In this document: piece after piece, positions 33,691 to 44,966 of the stretch
Numbering within the stretch: position 1 is the first letter of the stretch
How the letters are laid out: every line of letters begins with the position of its first letter
NCBI GenBank assembly: GCA_015680685.1
Contig: MNCI01015613.1
Location: 1 to 64,000, forward strand
Length of the DNA: 64,000 bases
Source of the DNA: Gnetum montanum
Lineage: Eukaryota; Streptophyta; Gnetopsida; Gnetales; Gnetaceae
Reading direction: 5' to 3'
Notes under the pieces: generated by a model
The model's database searches: none
What the model was told of the DNA's origin: nothing
The model's input: only the letters and a program-made list of their open reading frames with translations
Made by a program: the position numbers and the translations under genes

Positions 33691-36600
33691 ATTTAGTTAA
33701 TAATTCTTAGGAGTAAAGAGATATTGTTGTGGTTGAAGCATTTTTTATGTTAGCATGTCTTTCATGAATTTTTTTAACCATTTTGTTAGGTTGTGCTTTG
33801 TAATTTCTTAGTCCTTATTTTCCTCAAATAATGTCTCACTATGTATTAACTTAAACATATTGTTTTTTTATTTTAATGTTCTTGACTATTATAGACTCTA
33901 GAATTCCCTTTCCTATATAGATATATAGATAGATATATATATATAATTAATTGCTAATAAAGTAAACTACTTAAATGATATTACCTAATTTGGATCACAC
34001 TAAAATGAATTTTGCAATTGGAACATCAATTTGTTTAATTTTAGCATTACTGCTTTACATAGTATACTAAGTTTACTTAAAACTCTTTTTCAATTTATTA
34101 ATTAATTCATGAAATATTTGAAGGAAATACTACATATAGTTTTCATTAAAAAAATTTTACAACCAATAGAAAATATTCACATTTATAAATTTATGATTTA
34201 TTACATATTTACTTTGTAATTCATTAAAGGTGAAACTATTATACTTCATGGTTTGCCCATATCTTTCTAAGTATATTTATTGCTCAAAGGAATGCATTTA
34301 TAGATATATTCATGTAAAATTAATATAAGTTTGAAGGCACACACTTGCAAGTTCTAACTTGAGTTTTTAATGTAATGTTGTATCTATTTTAGATAATTAC
34401 ATTGGACTCGTTTTAAGTATGTAGGCAAACCTGTATTACCTATTCTAGATAATTATAGAATATACTATACTTGATAATGATTTGATCACATTATCTTTTA
34501 TTTTTATCAAATTATATCTTCTTTTATAATGACCATTACAACAAGGAAGATGCTTTAAAAATACTCCAATTTCATTATAGCTTTGATGCTAGTGCTAAAA
34601 GGTTAATAACTTACATTTTTAGCATTGCTCTAGTAGAATATTTTTATGTTCTTTTATTTCAAGAGTTTAAGCTTAAAAATAGCCTAAGAGTCATTTTCAA
34701 TACTACACAGGCTAAAGAGATCAAGTAAATGTTTCTTTATATCTTGTAAAAGAAAAAGTTATTTCAAAAAACAAAAATTTATGACTTACTATTTAGTTGA
34801 TGATATATACATTTTGTTTAAATAAAAACATAGATATTTTTGTAACATTTTATATACTTTTGTCTTAGGTGCATATCATGGTGCATACATGCATCTTTTC
34901 TCATGAGCATAATCCATTTATGCTTTTACTCTATTTAGGTACATATCAATCCAAAGAATTTTACCTTTTTATTTGGGTAAAAAAGTTTCTAAATTATTAC
35001 TAAAGTGAATGCTATTATCTAGCTCATAGTAGAATGTAGATTACCAAGGAGATAGAACATCATCTAAAATTCACACTTCGATAATCAAAATCTTGTTTTA
35101 CGATTAGCATTATTACCTTTGATCAAGTTTTCTAATTTATTTGAAATCAATTTCAAATTCATCAATGAAATTTTACTAATACATGCATACTTATTTATCT
35201 CAAAAAATATTTTTTAAAAGTATTGTGAAAAATTGAAAAATTTTAAGTGTAGTTTTATAGTAATAGTTAAAATTCGTAAAAAGACTATTTGAACCTTTAA
35301 CCTCTTATTTATTATTCTAAGTGCACACAAGGACACCTAACCATAAGTAAAAACCATCATCATGCATGCATGAATGCAAGTTAACATAATTCTCCCAAAT
35401 CACATATTTTCTCAAATAAAAGTTGTAATGAAACAATTCCCAAAACTACTATTTTATATTTTTTTAGTACATTTACTACTTAAAGATAATTATTAGAAAA
35501 GCTTACAAATTTTATTAACTTCTAATAAACAAGCATATCACTTCTAAAAACAATGATTCCTCTTCTTGAGAGAGAACGTATATCATGCATCATTAAAAAA
35601 GTGAAGGTATATAAGTTCTTTAATACAAAGATGATGCATAGAATTTATCACTTGATTTTTCATTAAAATAATTGAATATTAAAATTATCTCATGTTAAAA
35701 TTATATTTTTCAAATTGTATTATATTTCTCTATTCTAGACCTTAGCATGTAATTTATTTCTTTTCTTAAGACCTAGTTTGGGGCTTTGGCTTATCTATCA
35801 ACCCTCTCAGGACCTTGCTTAGGGGAATGAGCATTGTGGCTTTAGGTGATGACTTTTTTTTTTTCTTTGTTACATCTTAGTTTCTCCTTCTCAATTTCTT
35901 CTCAAATTTTTTAAGTAGCTAATTAATGTTAATGTTATTGCATTTTCTCTATTTTATTGAAAAATCATATCAAAATAATAACATGACACCTTTCAAAAGA
36001 TATTAATAATAACATGAATTTAAAAAAACATAGATGTAAATTTTCTTTCAAATAAAATATCATTAATTTTATTTTTGTAATTTTCATTAATTCATTATAT
36101 CTTTCTTCTTTTCATATTGTAACCCTATTTTGTTGAGACAAGGTTAATGATGAATTATATCATTATTTTTTCACCTTGTATTCTACATGAACCTTCTTAA
36201 AGTATAAGGATGACATTGAAATTTTAATGCTTTTATAAACTTCATATATTCTTTTCTTTTTTTAACATTATATTTAAGGTTAAAATTTGGATTTATTATT
36301 ACATGTTAGCTACTTTTTAATTTACATTTTATTTTTATTATAGAAATTTTAAATATTTTCATACTTTTAAAATAGAATAAATAAATAGATTCAAAATAAA
36401 ATAAGTTATTTCAAGGCTTTTAAAACTATTTATATATCTCCTAGATAGTTTTACACCTTTCTTTTTTATGGGTAAAAACCATTTTCCTTTAAATTAAAAT
36501 CATAAACATGGTTTGAAAACATAGATATTTGTATATCCTAAAATATCATATAAATATATTTTACATTTTTCAAAAACTATTAAAAATGCAAAAACAAACA

Positions 36601-36780
36601 TGAGATACAACTAAAATTTCAAAAATTTTCAAAAAGATGGGTGATGGAGATATGGCTTGCTAAAAAATTGAAAACCTACCCCATGAATTTTTTTTTAAAA
36701 AAATTGAGGTTTAAATTCTCCACATAGATTGGTATATATAATAGCATGATTGTATGATGCATGCCATGCATGTAACATAA
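33691..36780. other. AT-rich intergenic sequence, nothing identified
   Basis: Poly-T and poly-A rich with a short GATA/TA microsatellite near 33915-33945. CpG is almost absent. No open frame with a domain. The minus frame 36676-36933 has no recognisable feature. Confidence 0.6.
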
Positions 36781-37631
36781 GTGAGGACTTGTAAAAGCAC
36801 AAAAAATCACAGTTACATTTATCAAGAGTTGGGGAAGGCCCAAAACTTTCCTTTGCATTTCCCGGAAATTGAATTTAACCAAGGAAAAACATCGGTAGGT
36901 TTGAAAACCTCTACTTTCCAACCCAAATTTCAACGTATCCTTGTGTCATGTTCGTCTCCTCACGTATACAAATTTGCATTCCCTACCTTCATTGTAGAAT
37001 ATTCTCTCCGTGTAATTTGATCACATCATGCGGTAGGCCTTTGACAATTATACATACCCTCACCGAGGATCACTGTAGCTTTGACGGCCAGTCCCTTTAA
37101 CGTGACCACATCGTGCAACGTGTAAATTAAGCAGGCCATCGTGTTTTCAATCATTTTTCTTATACAGATAAAAACTTATTAATATTTATCCTTATCCTAT
37201 CCCTCACGGAAAAATAAGAGAAATTTGCCGTACCAGTAACACCAGTCCATAAGAATGGTCACGTCGTCATTTGTAATTCCTTTTCAAGATTTAGACGTAG
37301 CAGGACTAACGTATGTGGTGGTTTTATGCGATCACAATCCAGACACGGAACGTAAGTTGAAGTCTAAATAGTACAATTGATTCCTCTGCTGATAAGATAG
37401 TACAAGCAGAGCTACTAAATTGAAAAGCCATCAGTGAATGAAATGAACTTCAGGAATATTCGCTGTATAACATCTTGCATGGCCTGGTTTGATTCTAGAT
37501 ACAGACCCACTAAAGTGACCTCTTCTTAAATAAGGAAAAGACAAACAAACTTACTTGACTTGGGTCAATCGAAGAATATGCGCTGCAGGTCAAGTGTTTT
37601 TGCCTTTCCCAACATTAAGTTGTGCAAGATG

Positions 37632-37665
37632 CTCCGAACACGTAAGTCCTCCGAACACGTAAGTC
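37632..37665. repeat. Perfect 17-bp tandem duplication
   Basis: CTCCGAACACGTAAGTC occurs twice in direct succession. The unit includes an ACGT core. Confidence 0.9.
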
Positions 37666-39116
37666 CTTCTCCGTGTGATTTAAAGTTTAAACATAACTGA
37701 TAAAACTTTCTCGCTATCTTGTTAAATTTATGAGAGAATTTAGGGTGCGCATCCATTTCACATTTTGTGTGTATGCATTATGATCCACATTTTTTCCCTA
37801 CATTTTCAACTTTCCAGAAATTCAGCCTACCAACAATGGTTTCTAAGCTAGGATTGGTAAACTGTGAGCTTCCTCTTAGCATTGGACGGAGATACAAAAG
37901 CAGCTATTAAACCACCAAAGCTACATATTTTGATTACGGTTCTCTTGTACCACATACATCTGCCGAGAATTCATCTCTCCAATATGTTTAGTTGAGTAAA
38001 TATACATGTTGAATCATGAGAGATATTGCCTTGAAAAGATTCATAAATGGAGATTACATCTCTAAATTGAAATCAGGAAAGAACCATGATTCATCTCACA
38101 AAATCCAATCAAACTAAACAATTTTTTATTCTAAAAATCAAAAACTACAAATTTACCATGGTACATGTAACCAAAGATACCATGGACCTTTTAGTATTGG
38201 ATGAGTTGTTTTAATATCTACTTCTAGTTTTTAAGTCTTGGGCAATTTGGATGAGTAGGTCATGAACTAAATGGTAAACCTGAAAAATCAAAGGTAATCC
38301 ACTAGGGGGAGGGGGTTGACATTTGAAAAGTCCATGACTGTACCTTTAGTTTCTTCAAATTTGAGAGGTCTAGGCCCCAATGATGTCAGGTCTTTCATCT
38401 CTTGAATCTTGATGACCCTCCTATAAGGTAACTCTTCCCTCCACTATTAGCTTTGCCTCCATTCTGCTTACTTGGTTTGATGATCTTACTTCTATATGCC
38501 TTACAACCCAAAATTTCTTGTCTTGCATCTCTTGTTATTTGCATGCTACATGTGAAGATTGACGACCTAAGTAAGAGACTAGAATGTGTCCTTTCACCAT
38601 GTAGTTCAAACATGTATTTAAAATGTTTTCAAATACAACCTTGCATGTGAACACAAATCCATGCTCTCAAGCTAGGAAATCCTTTCAAAATAGCTTTTTG
38701 AAACACCTTGCTAAGCCAAAGAAGATCTTGTTTATATGAAAGTCCACCAACAAACCTAAAAGATGAGTCCAAATTGCAAAACTAAGCTCCCATTTGTTTT
38801 GCTGCATATCCCTACCTCAACTACATGCATATTTGAGTTCCATTGCCATTGAAAGCTAGGTTCTTTTTACCCATTGTTTCATACCCCAAAGTGATGATGC
38901 TTTTCTAGAAAAGATGCCCACTAGTGCACATCTAAAGCATAGTTGTTAGTTTTAAAAGGATTTCTTTGAAGTAAAAATTGGAGAACCTCTTAAACGTAAA
39001 CTGGAAACAATAATGTAAGGTTGTCAACTTCCAATTGAGTAATTGACAACTACTATAGTTTCTAGCAATATTTAGGCTGGCAAGTTGCTGTTACTAGGTT
39101 TTGCTACCAGAAAAAA

Positions 39117-39212
39117 CAAAGAAAAGAATTTCTCCTTAAACATAGTTTATTAAATACAAAGATGCAAAGAAAAGAATTTCTCCTTAAACATAGTTTATTA
39201 AATACAAAGATG
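39117..39212. repeat. Perfect 48-bp tandem duplication
   Basis: A 48-bp unit beginning CAAAGAAAAGAATTTCTCC is present twice head to tail without a mismatch. Perfect identity in an otherwise decayed region means either a recent event or an assembly artefact. Confidence 0.92.
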
Positions 39213-39592
39213 TTACATATCAGGGAGGAGGGAAAGTATAGCAAAGAAGCTGCATAATGAGTTTGAGCTTAGATGCCTTCTTTGGGCTTGGCTCTTCTTG
39301 TATGCACCAGGGTAAAGGGTCTTTCTCTAGGCTTGTCCTTTTTGGGAAACAAGGATGGCTTAGGAAAGGCCGATAATAAAATTATTTTGGTTCGGAAAGA
39401 TTACCCGCCAGTAATCCAGAAAGTTTCACTTGCAAGTCAAGGATGGGTCTGGCTCGGACTAGCTGCATCAAAAATTAATGGGAATACGCATAATTCTCGG
39501 TTAAGGATTTTGAACTCATAATTGTCGGTCACAGGGTCAATTCTAGCATCGACTTGTAAATTTGAAAAAAGCTAGAAAACAAATCCAATACA

Positions 39593-39772
39593 TTAAAAGG
39601 CCTCAATCGATGAACGCATACAAATTTCAGTTTCTGTTTCATCCCATGGTGACCAACTATTATCATTGCGAGGCAGTGGAGGTAAAATAGTTTGAAATAA
39701 GCATAATCCATCCGTTACGACAATATTTCTAGAAGTCGAAGAAACAGGAGGAGCAAGGTACAAATTTTCCAT
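39593..39772 (-). CDS. Small ORF or exon fragment, 59 residues, unknown
   Basis: A minus-strand ATG at 39772 opens 59 codons to TAA at 39593. The composition is protein-like, unlike the low-complexity frames around it: a hydrophobic stretch (V-V-T-D-G-L-C-L-F-Q-T-I-L), then P-P-L-P-R, two tryptophans in S-W-S-P-W-D, and an acidic D-E-T-E-T-E run. After the stop the same frame stays protein-like for about 50 more codons with two stops. The ATG lies in a perfect 20-bp duplication (39753-39792). I recognise no family. It could be a piece of a decayed host gene or chance. Confidence 0.25.
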   Translation of the reverse strand: MENLYLAPPVSSTSRNIVVTDGLCLFQTILPPLPRNDNSWSPWDETETEICMRSSIEAF

Positions 39773-39792
39773 GCAAGGTACAAATTTTCCAT
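39753..39792. repeat. Perfect 20-bp tandem duplication
   Basis: GCAAGGTACAAATTTTCCAT occurs twice in succession and continues three bases into a third copy. Confidence 0.9.
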
Positions 39793-40520
39793 GCAGTGAC
39801 AGGACTCTGGTTTTTTATTTGATGGATCGTAAGGTTTTTTCTCTCTAAATTATAAAATATGGGTTAGAGCCTAAGAGCAACTATTTAAAGGAGGTTAAGC
39901 TTTAGCTTATACACAAACCTTCCCCCTCTCAAACACTATCTTAACAAAATGAGCATTGAGCATCTGAGTGATAATGCTTAATCCAAGTCTTGCTAAAATT
40001 AGAGTCATTGCATGGCCAGCATCAAGATCCAGATGTGTAACTTAAGTTCGAGCCAATAGTATTGGTCATATATAACATATTCAACAGCGCAACTAGTTTG
40101 AAAGCATAGTTTGAAAAATCTGGGATAATTGAAGATATTTATTCTAATAAATAGTATATTATTTTTATTGATTTTTTAAGTTTACTATATTGTTTATTAC
40201 TAATTCTGATGCCAACCCAAAACTAAAATTTCTATATTTGATTTTCCACTGTAACTCAGCTCTTAGATGAAAATAAAGTTAGAAAATACAACTACCAACA
40301 TGGGTAGATATAACTGTTCTATTTTACTAATATTGACGGTTTTAATTCGATTCTTACACCCATTTATTCACATTTTTCTATTCCGATTTATAAAAACAGC
40401 TACCCGACTTGACTTGCCCGGTGGATCCGATTTTTAAATCCATGTTTAAAAGCAAAGTCTAGTTATATTATATTGTCTGATTAGAAAAACGCAATGAATT
40501 TTCTTAAAAGCTGTTCGTCT

Positions 40521-40578
40521 GTAACAATGTCTAAATAGCTGGAAAATATGTAACAATGTCTAAATAGCTGGAAAATAT
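40521..40578. repeat. Perfect 29-bp tandem duplication
   Basis: A unit beginning GTAACAATGTCTAAATAGCT is present twice without mismatch, about 850-900 bp upstream of the ERF start codon. Confidence 0.9.
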
Positions 40579-40857
40579 GTTTGGTATGGTTTCATGAATT
40601 ACAATAAATTAGCAATTCTAACCAAGTTATATTTAAAAGTTGCAAAAATATACTTAATTTCGGTCTAAAATAAGATTTATTATAAAAGTAGTGCCGGCGG
40701 GCAAAAATTTTTAACCCAGCGAACTAATCGTAAATCAATGATTTATAACTGACTCAGAAAACTATGGTCTGTCACATCTCTGTGGGGACGGCAAGCTGCA
40801 ATAAGACAAAAATAAGGGGTTGATTATCGTTTAGTTTTTGGTAATCCACGTCTTCTA

Positions 40858-40863
40858 CACGTG
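40858..40863. promoter_or_regulatory. G-box CACGTG upstream of the ERF gene
   Basis: A palindromic CACGTG sits in CTACACGTGGAT about 470 bp upstream of the TATA box, with a second ACGT core 12 bases before it (CCACGTC). bZIP and bHLH factors bind such sites, ABA-response elements included. Just downstream (40886-40909) the word ACGTTTGCA occurs twice, 14 bp apart. A role for this gene is inference from position. Confidence 0.4.
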
Positions 40864-41330
40864 GATGAACAAATAGGTCAGCATATAACGTTTGCAGTGA
40901 CGTTTGCAACAACGCTAAGAGTAGCTGGTACTGGTACTGGTTTGGTTTTGTGGTAGCAGCCTTACGGGACATGGACTCTGCCACTGGTTTGTTTTAGTCA
41001 AAATAAATTCGGGGTCTGCCAGTTACTCGACAAACTAGCTGACGGTAAAAGGAACTCGTTGAAATTTGAAAAATATATAGATGTCTGAGCCGGCCCATAA
41101 ATCGGACAGGAAGAAATCGATGAGTTTCATAACAGGGTATGGTAGAGTCGCTGCGAGCAGCTGCGTCCACACATCAATTGTGAAAACAAAAAATTGAAGT
41201 GATTGCATTTAGACTTAACAAAATCTGAACAGGATTCTTAACCTTAGCTCAAGTTAGCTTGTGTGAACGGTGACCCTCCTCCGAGGATCTGACGCGGACA
41301 TAAAATCAGCGAATGAAACACCAGAACCTC

Positions 41331-41337
41331 TATATAT
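41331..41337 (+). promoter_or_regulatory. Probable TATA box of the ERF gene
   Basis: CCTCTATATATTTT is 86-92 bp before the ATG at 41423, a normal distance for a short leader. It lies inside the longer open frame that begins at 41270, which argues against that earlier start. Confidence 0.6.
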
Positions 41338-41422
41338 TTTGATGATGCTTCTTCTGTTCTATCTGCATTTACTTGGAGTTCGCGTTTTCAATTGGTTTTT
41401 TTCATTTGTCATAAGTTTCGCA

Positions 41423-42010
41423 ATGGCAGCTCAATCTTCTCATACTGCCTATTGCCACAAAAAGAAGTCCTGCAGTTTTAAAGGAGTGAGGTTGAGAAAA
41501 TGTGGAACATGGGCTGCAGAGATCAGAGTGCCAAGTTCAAGAAAAAAAATCTGGTTAGGTAGATTTTCGAGTGAAGAGCAGGCAGCTAGGGCTTATGATG
41601 CTGCAACTTATTGTCTTAGAGGGCCCAATTCCGATTTCAATTTTCCTGATTCTTCTCCCAAAAGTATTGACCCTGGTGTCATAAATTCTGCCTCTGCGAT
41701 TCGTAGTGTTTCCCGTGATTACGCATTGCAGTTTGATTCAGTAAAGCATGCCCAACAACAAACTGGACCAGCTAAACCAGGAATGGCTCATCATGTTATT
41801 TCTGATAATGAGTACAGGGCAGTAGCAGCTGAAAACAGATTTGTTCCTGATTATGATGACCGGCTACCAAACGAGAGAGTTTTGGATTCTTTGTTTGATG
41901 AGATTTGTATTACAAGGGAGTTCAATCATTATTTTAGTTTATACCAACAAGAGGTGCAGGGGGAGTTGGATGATATTGCTGGTGTTCAGAACTTATGGGA
42001 ATTTCCTTGA
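41423..42010 (+). CDS. AP2/ERF transcription factor, DREB-like subgroup, intronless
   Basis: A 195-residue nuclear DNA-binding protein with one AP2/ERF domain at residues 18-75. It shows the family landmarks F-K-G-V-R, A-E-I-R (32-35), I-W-L-G-R-F (43-48), A-A-R-A-Y-D-A-A (54-61), L-R-G (65-67) and F-N-F-P (72-75). The I-R-V-P-S-S-R pattern and C-L-R-G-P end suggest the DREB-type group III (ERF014-ERF018-like). However, the residue after the domain tryptophan is alanine (A31, DREBs usually valine) and the next key position is valine (V36). The tryptophan of the conserved W-G motif, a DNA contact in this family, is cysteine (C27). The C-terminus ends acidic-aromatic (L-W-E-F-P), a likely activation patch. 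Start chosen at 41423: G at -3 and +4, TATA box 86 bp upstream, domain near the N-terminus as is usual. The frame is open upstream to 41270. No introns, normal for this family. Stress-response regulation is a family-level guess. Confidence 0.88.
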   Translation: MAAQSSHTAYCHKKKSCSFKGVRLRKCGTWAAEIRVPSSRKKIWLGRFSSEEQAARAYDAATYCLRGPNSDFNFPDSSPKSIDPGVINSASAIRSVSRDYALQFDSVKHAQQQTGPAKPGMAHHVISDNEYRAVAAENRFVPDYDDRLPNERVLDSLFDEICITREFNHYFSLYQQEVQGELDDIAGVQNLWEFP

Positions 42011-42303
42011 TTCCAAATAATTTAGGGCTGGGACCAAATCTGCGTTGTACTTGATTAGTTGAGATGAAATTATTAAAAACTTGAATTTACTTCATTTTTA
42101 TGATATTTTTCAGTGATAATACATGTGATATAGAGGATTCAAAATTATTGCATAACCATAGTTAATTTGAAAATTACAAATTTATTACGTACATACTAAT
42201 GTTTTACCTGCTTCCTTTACCATTGCTGAATGTTTACCGGAGAAAATTATGGTCAATTCATCCCCGTTTTCTACTTTTCTTGACCAAAGCATTTAGTAAC
42301 CAG
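42011..42303. other. ERF 3' flank
   Basis: AT-rich 3' untranslated or intergenic sequence. No clean AATAAA was found in the first 150 bp. Candidate AT-rich signals (AATAATTTAG at 42018, ATTATTAAAAAC at 42070) are weak. Confidence 0.4.
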
Positions 42304-42640
42304 TGACATGGCAAATGTTAAGGGGAAGACTGTCAAAGGTAGAAAATCTTTTGCAGTACATTGAAAAAAGCATCATGCATGATGACGTATTAAAAGAGAA
42401 GGCATGGTAAAATTAGGAAATCCTTTTGTGTAAATTGAAATTTTGTATGAGATCCAAAAATTTTAGAGACCGTTTAATAGCATGATAAACATTAAGGGGA
42501 AGGTTGGCAAAGGTATCTTGTGGAGTAGATTGATAAGCATCGTGCATGACATCATAAAGGAAGCATAGTAAAAGTGAAAAATTTCTTTCAATAAATTGAA
42601 AAATTGCATGGGATTCAAAAATTTTAAAGAGCTTTGTTTT
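42304..42640. repeat. Two diverged tandem copies of a 176-bp unit downstream of the ERF gene
   Basis: Copies begin near 42304 and 42480 and share TTAAGGGGAAG, GCAAAGGTA/TCAAAGGTA, GCATCATGCATGA / GCATCGTGCATGA and TCAAAAATTTTA / CCAAAAATTTTA. The first copy contains the perfect 14-bp palindrome CATCATGCATGATG (42371-42384). No coding content. Confidence 0.7.
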
Positions 42641-44961
42641 AAATAAGGGAACTTAGGCTAGTAGCAGGATAGCATAACCCTATCTATACAACAGAAAAAC
42701 TAATCAGAATCAAATGAGAAAAGCAAATTCAAAATAAAAAATTACTGCTTTTAAGTTCCCGTGATTTTTTCATTTTACTCTTTAGTTACGTACAACTGCA
42801 ACGTAGAGTTTTAATTAGTACGTTACAGCAGATTAAGCAGTAAGCAATTGTTGAAGTGAACAAATCAACGTAGAAAATATTACCATGGATCTGATCCGAT
42901 TTCCAATCGGCACCCAGATTAATCACAGATTGGACAATCAGACCATGTGAATTTTGATTCAGTTTTTTTTTCCTCGGCAAACTCAGACTCTGTGAAAAGA
43001 AATTGTGAAAAATACACGGATTTTTATTCAAACCCGCGAGTCCTGTTCACACTAAAACTCTCTTATTAATCGCCGAGTCCACGCGATTTTGACTAGAATA
43101 CTCTAGATCGATGAAACATTGGAGGGAGAATGGGGTGCCCCAGCACAGGGGATTGTTAAATAATGCATACACTCTTGCTTTGTTAATTTTATTTGGCTTG
43201 CTGGGATCAAGGGACACCTTTTTTGGATATTTTTTCCTATAAAATATGTGCTAAAATTAAGGTTTTATATTCAGAAAAATAGGCAATATTACTCCAAGAT
43301 GACATTGATGGTAGTAGTATAGGTATATATATTAATATATACTACACTACATATATACACTAGTGTCTCTATAGCAAAAATTTAGAAACTACAACTATAA
43401 TCAGATACAAATTTATTAACCTAAGTTAATTTTTGGTTTTTATATAAAATATTTTTATTTTATTGTTAGAACCGTATTACTATTAAAGTTAATTAGATTG
43501 ATATAGATTTACATAGATTTAAAGAAAATATTAAATATATATTTTTAGTTTTCTTATAGTTTACAACATAATATACATGATAAATGGGCAGTGGTACCCA
43601 TCAAATTCATACCCTATGTTCAAATTCTAAACCAAGTTCTTTCACATCTAGTAACATTGCATTGTATTATGTTTGAGATTATCATCATGAGATTAACTAA
43701 ATAATAGTATCAACACATAATTATTCACACAAAGAAGAAGGAAACATAACATGAATAATTTTTAGATCAATAATGAACCTTTTGGGCAAGATAATTCAAG
43801 GTTGGTAGCATAATCCCTACCCACACAATAAGGCAAATGTGACCCACAAATGAAAAGGGTTCCACTAGAAGGCTACTTTACTATGGTTCTTGGACTATAG
43901 ATCAATGATGAACATTTAGACATGGGTCACATGTCTTTCTAACCACATGGCTAATGCTAATCCCACTCCCACTAGAATAATATCTTCAAATATAATTCAC
44001 ATGTCGTTCCAACCACATGTTGGGATTAGTCTAAGAGATTGCTTAAATTCTTAGAAGTAGCCTACCTTTGTATATGAATCACATGTCTTTCTAGTCATAC
44101 CCATTAATGTTTTCCTCTCATTAATTAATTAATTAATTTTTTGCCATTGTCATAGGCCTACCTTTAGACATAATTGTATACTTGCTAATGATATGACAAT
44201 GGAGTAGGTTGATCATTATTTTCTTGTTGAATTCCATTATTAGTGAGAATGGTTATGCACTCATTTAATGTGAATCTATATAATTGCAACCAATGGGACC
44301 CAAGATAAACTCTAAAGGAATCAACACATCTTCTTGATATCACATACTTTATATTCTCTTGCTTCTTTAATAGAAGTATCCATGCTTCTTTAATAGAGGT
44401 ATCCATGATAATTAACTATAGATGAAATTAATAAATTGCTTGCACAAAAACAAAAAATCTTGTCAAAAATATCCAATAGAAAATTAGAAAGTACAAATTG
44501 ACTATTAAAAGAAATAAAATAAAGATTACTATCATTTTTATAAAAATATTGCGATTTTCAAAATATTAAACTATCATTTTTTAGTATGAACCACTATCCA
44601 TTCAACCTATTATTATCAAGAAAAGAGCAAGACATTAGTGAGTTCTAAGAATAAATAAAGAAACTTGAATAAAATCATAATTTGTAAAAGAAGATAAAAG
44701 TTTCTACAACGTCAAATAATATTTATAGGAAAAATATTTATTAAAAAAATTTAGAATATGAAAGATAAGATATTATAACCAATAAAATATTTATAAAAAG
44801 ATTTTGAGATCAAATCGCCAAGAATTATGGAGTAAATGCAACAAAAAATCATAATGAAAGCCATGTTAGAGAAGAGAATAAATCAAAGAAAGATATTTAA
44901 ACAAGAAAGAGCGATTAGGAATATGGGATGTTATATCTTCCCTCCTTTAATGATCTTCTTT
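42641..44961. other. Intergenic sequence left of RE4
   Basis: Up to about 43.1 kb it still retains CpG. Beyond that it is AT-rich with microsatellite-like TA runs (43320-43365) and ATTAATTAATTAATTAATT at 44121-44139. A phrase TCACATGTCTTTCTAACCAC recurs, diverged, near 43928, 44000 and 44084. A 23-bp tandem duplication with one mismatch lies at 44361-44406. No gene is supported; the minus frames 42786-43031 and 44185-44406 have no domain. Confidence 0.55.
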
Positions 44962-44966
44962 CTAGA

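Larger units (their letters stand above)
36781..41269. other. CpG-retaining flank upstream of the ERF gene
   Basis: Compared with both sides, this stretch keeps many CG dinucleotides (for example 37020-37140, 37255-37345, 39340-39420, 40680-40900). That is what a region largely free of dense transposon methylation would show. It contains several perfect short tandem duplications (separate entries) and small open frames (36781-37020, 37565-37756, 38395-38613, 40772-40984) that I cannot assign. No exon chain of a second gene could be built. Confidence 0.5.

Noticed and set aside
40772-40984. 70-codon minus-strand frame upstream of the ERF gene
   Set aside because: It overlaps the G-box promoter region, has no domain and no supporting neighbour exon.
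41270-41422. Upstream ATG at 41270 as start of the ERF protein
   Set aside because: A TATA box lies inside this segment, the added residues are hydrophobic and foreign to the family, and the ATG at 41423 has a better context.
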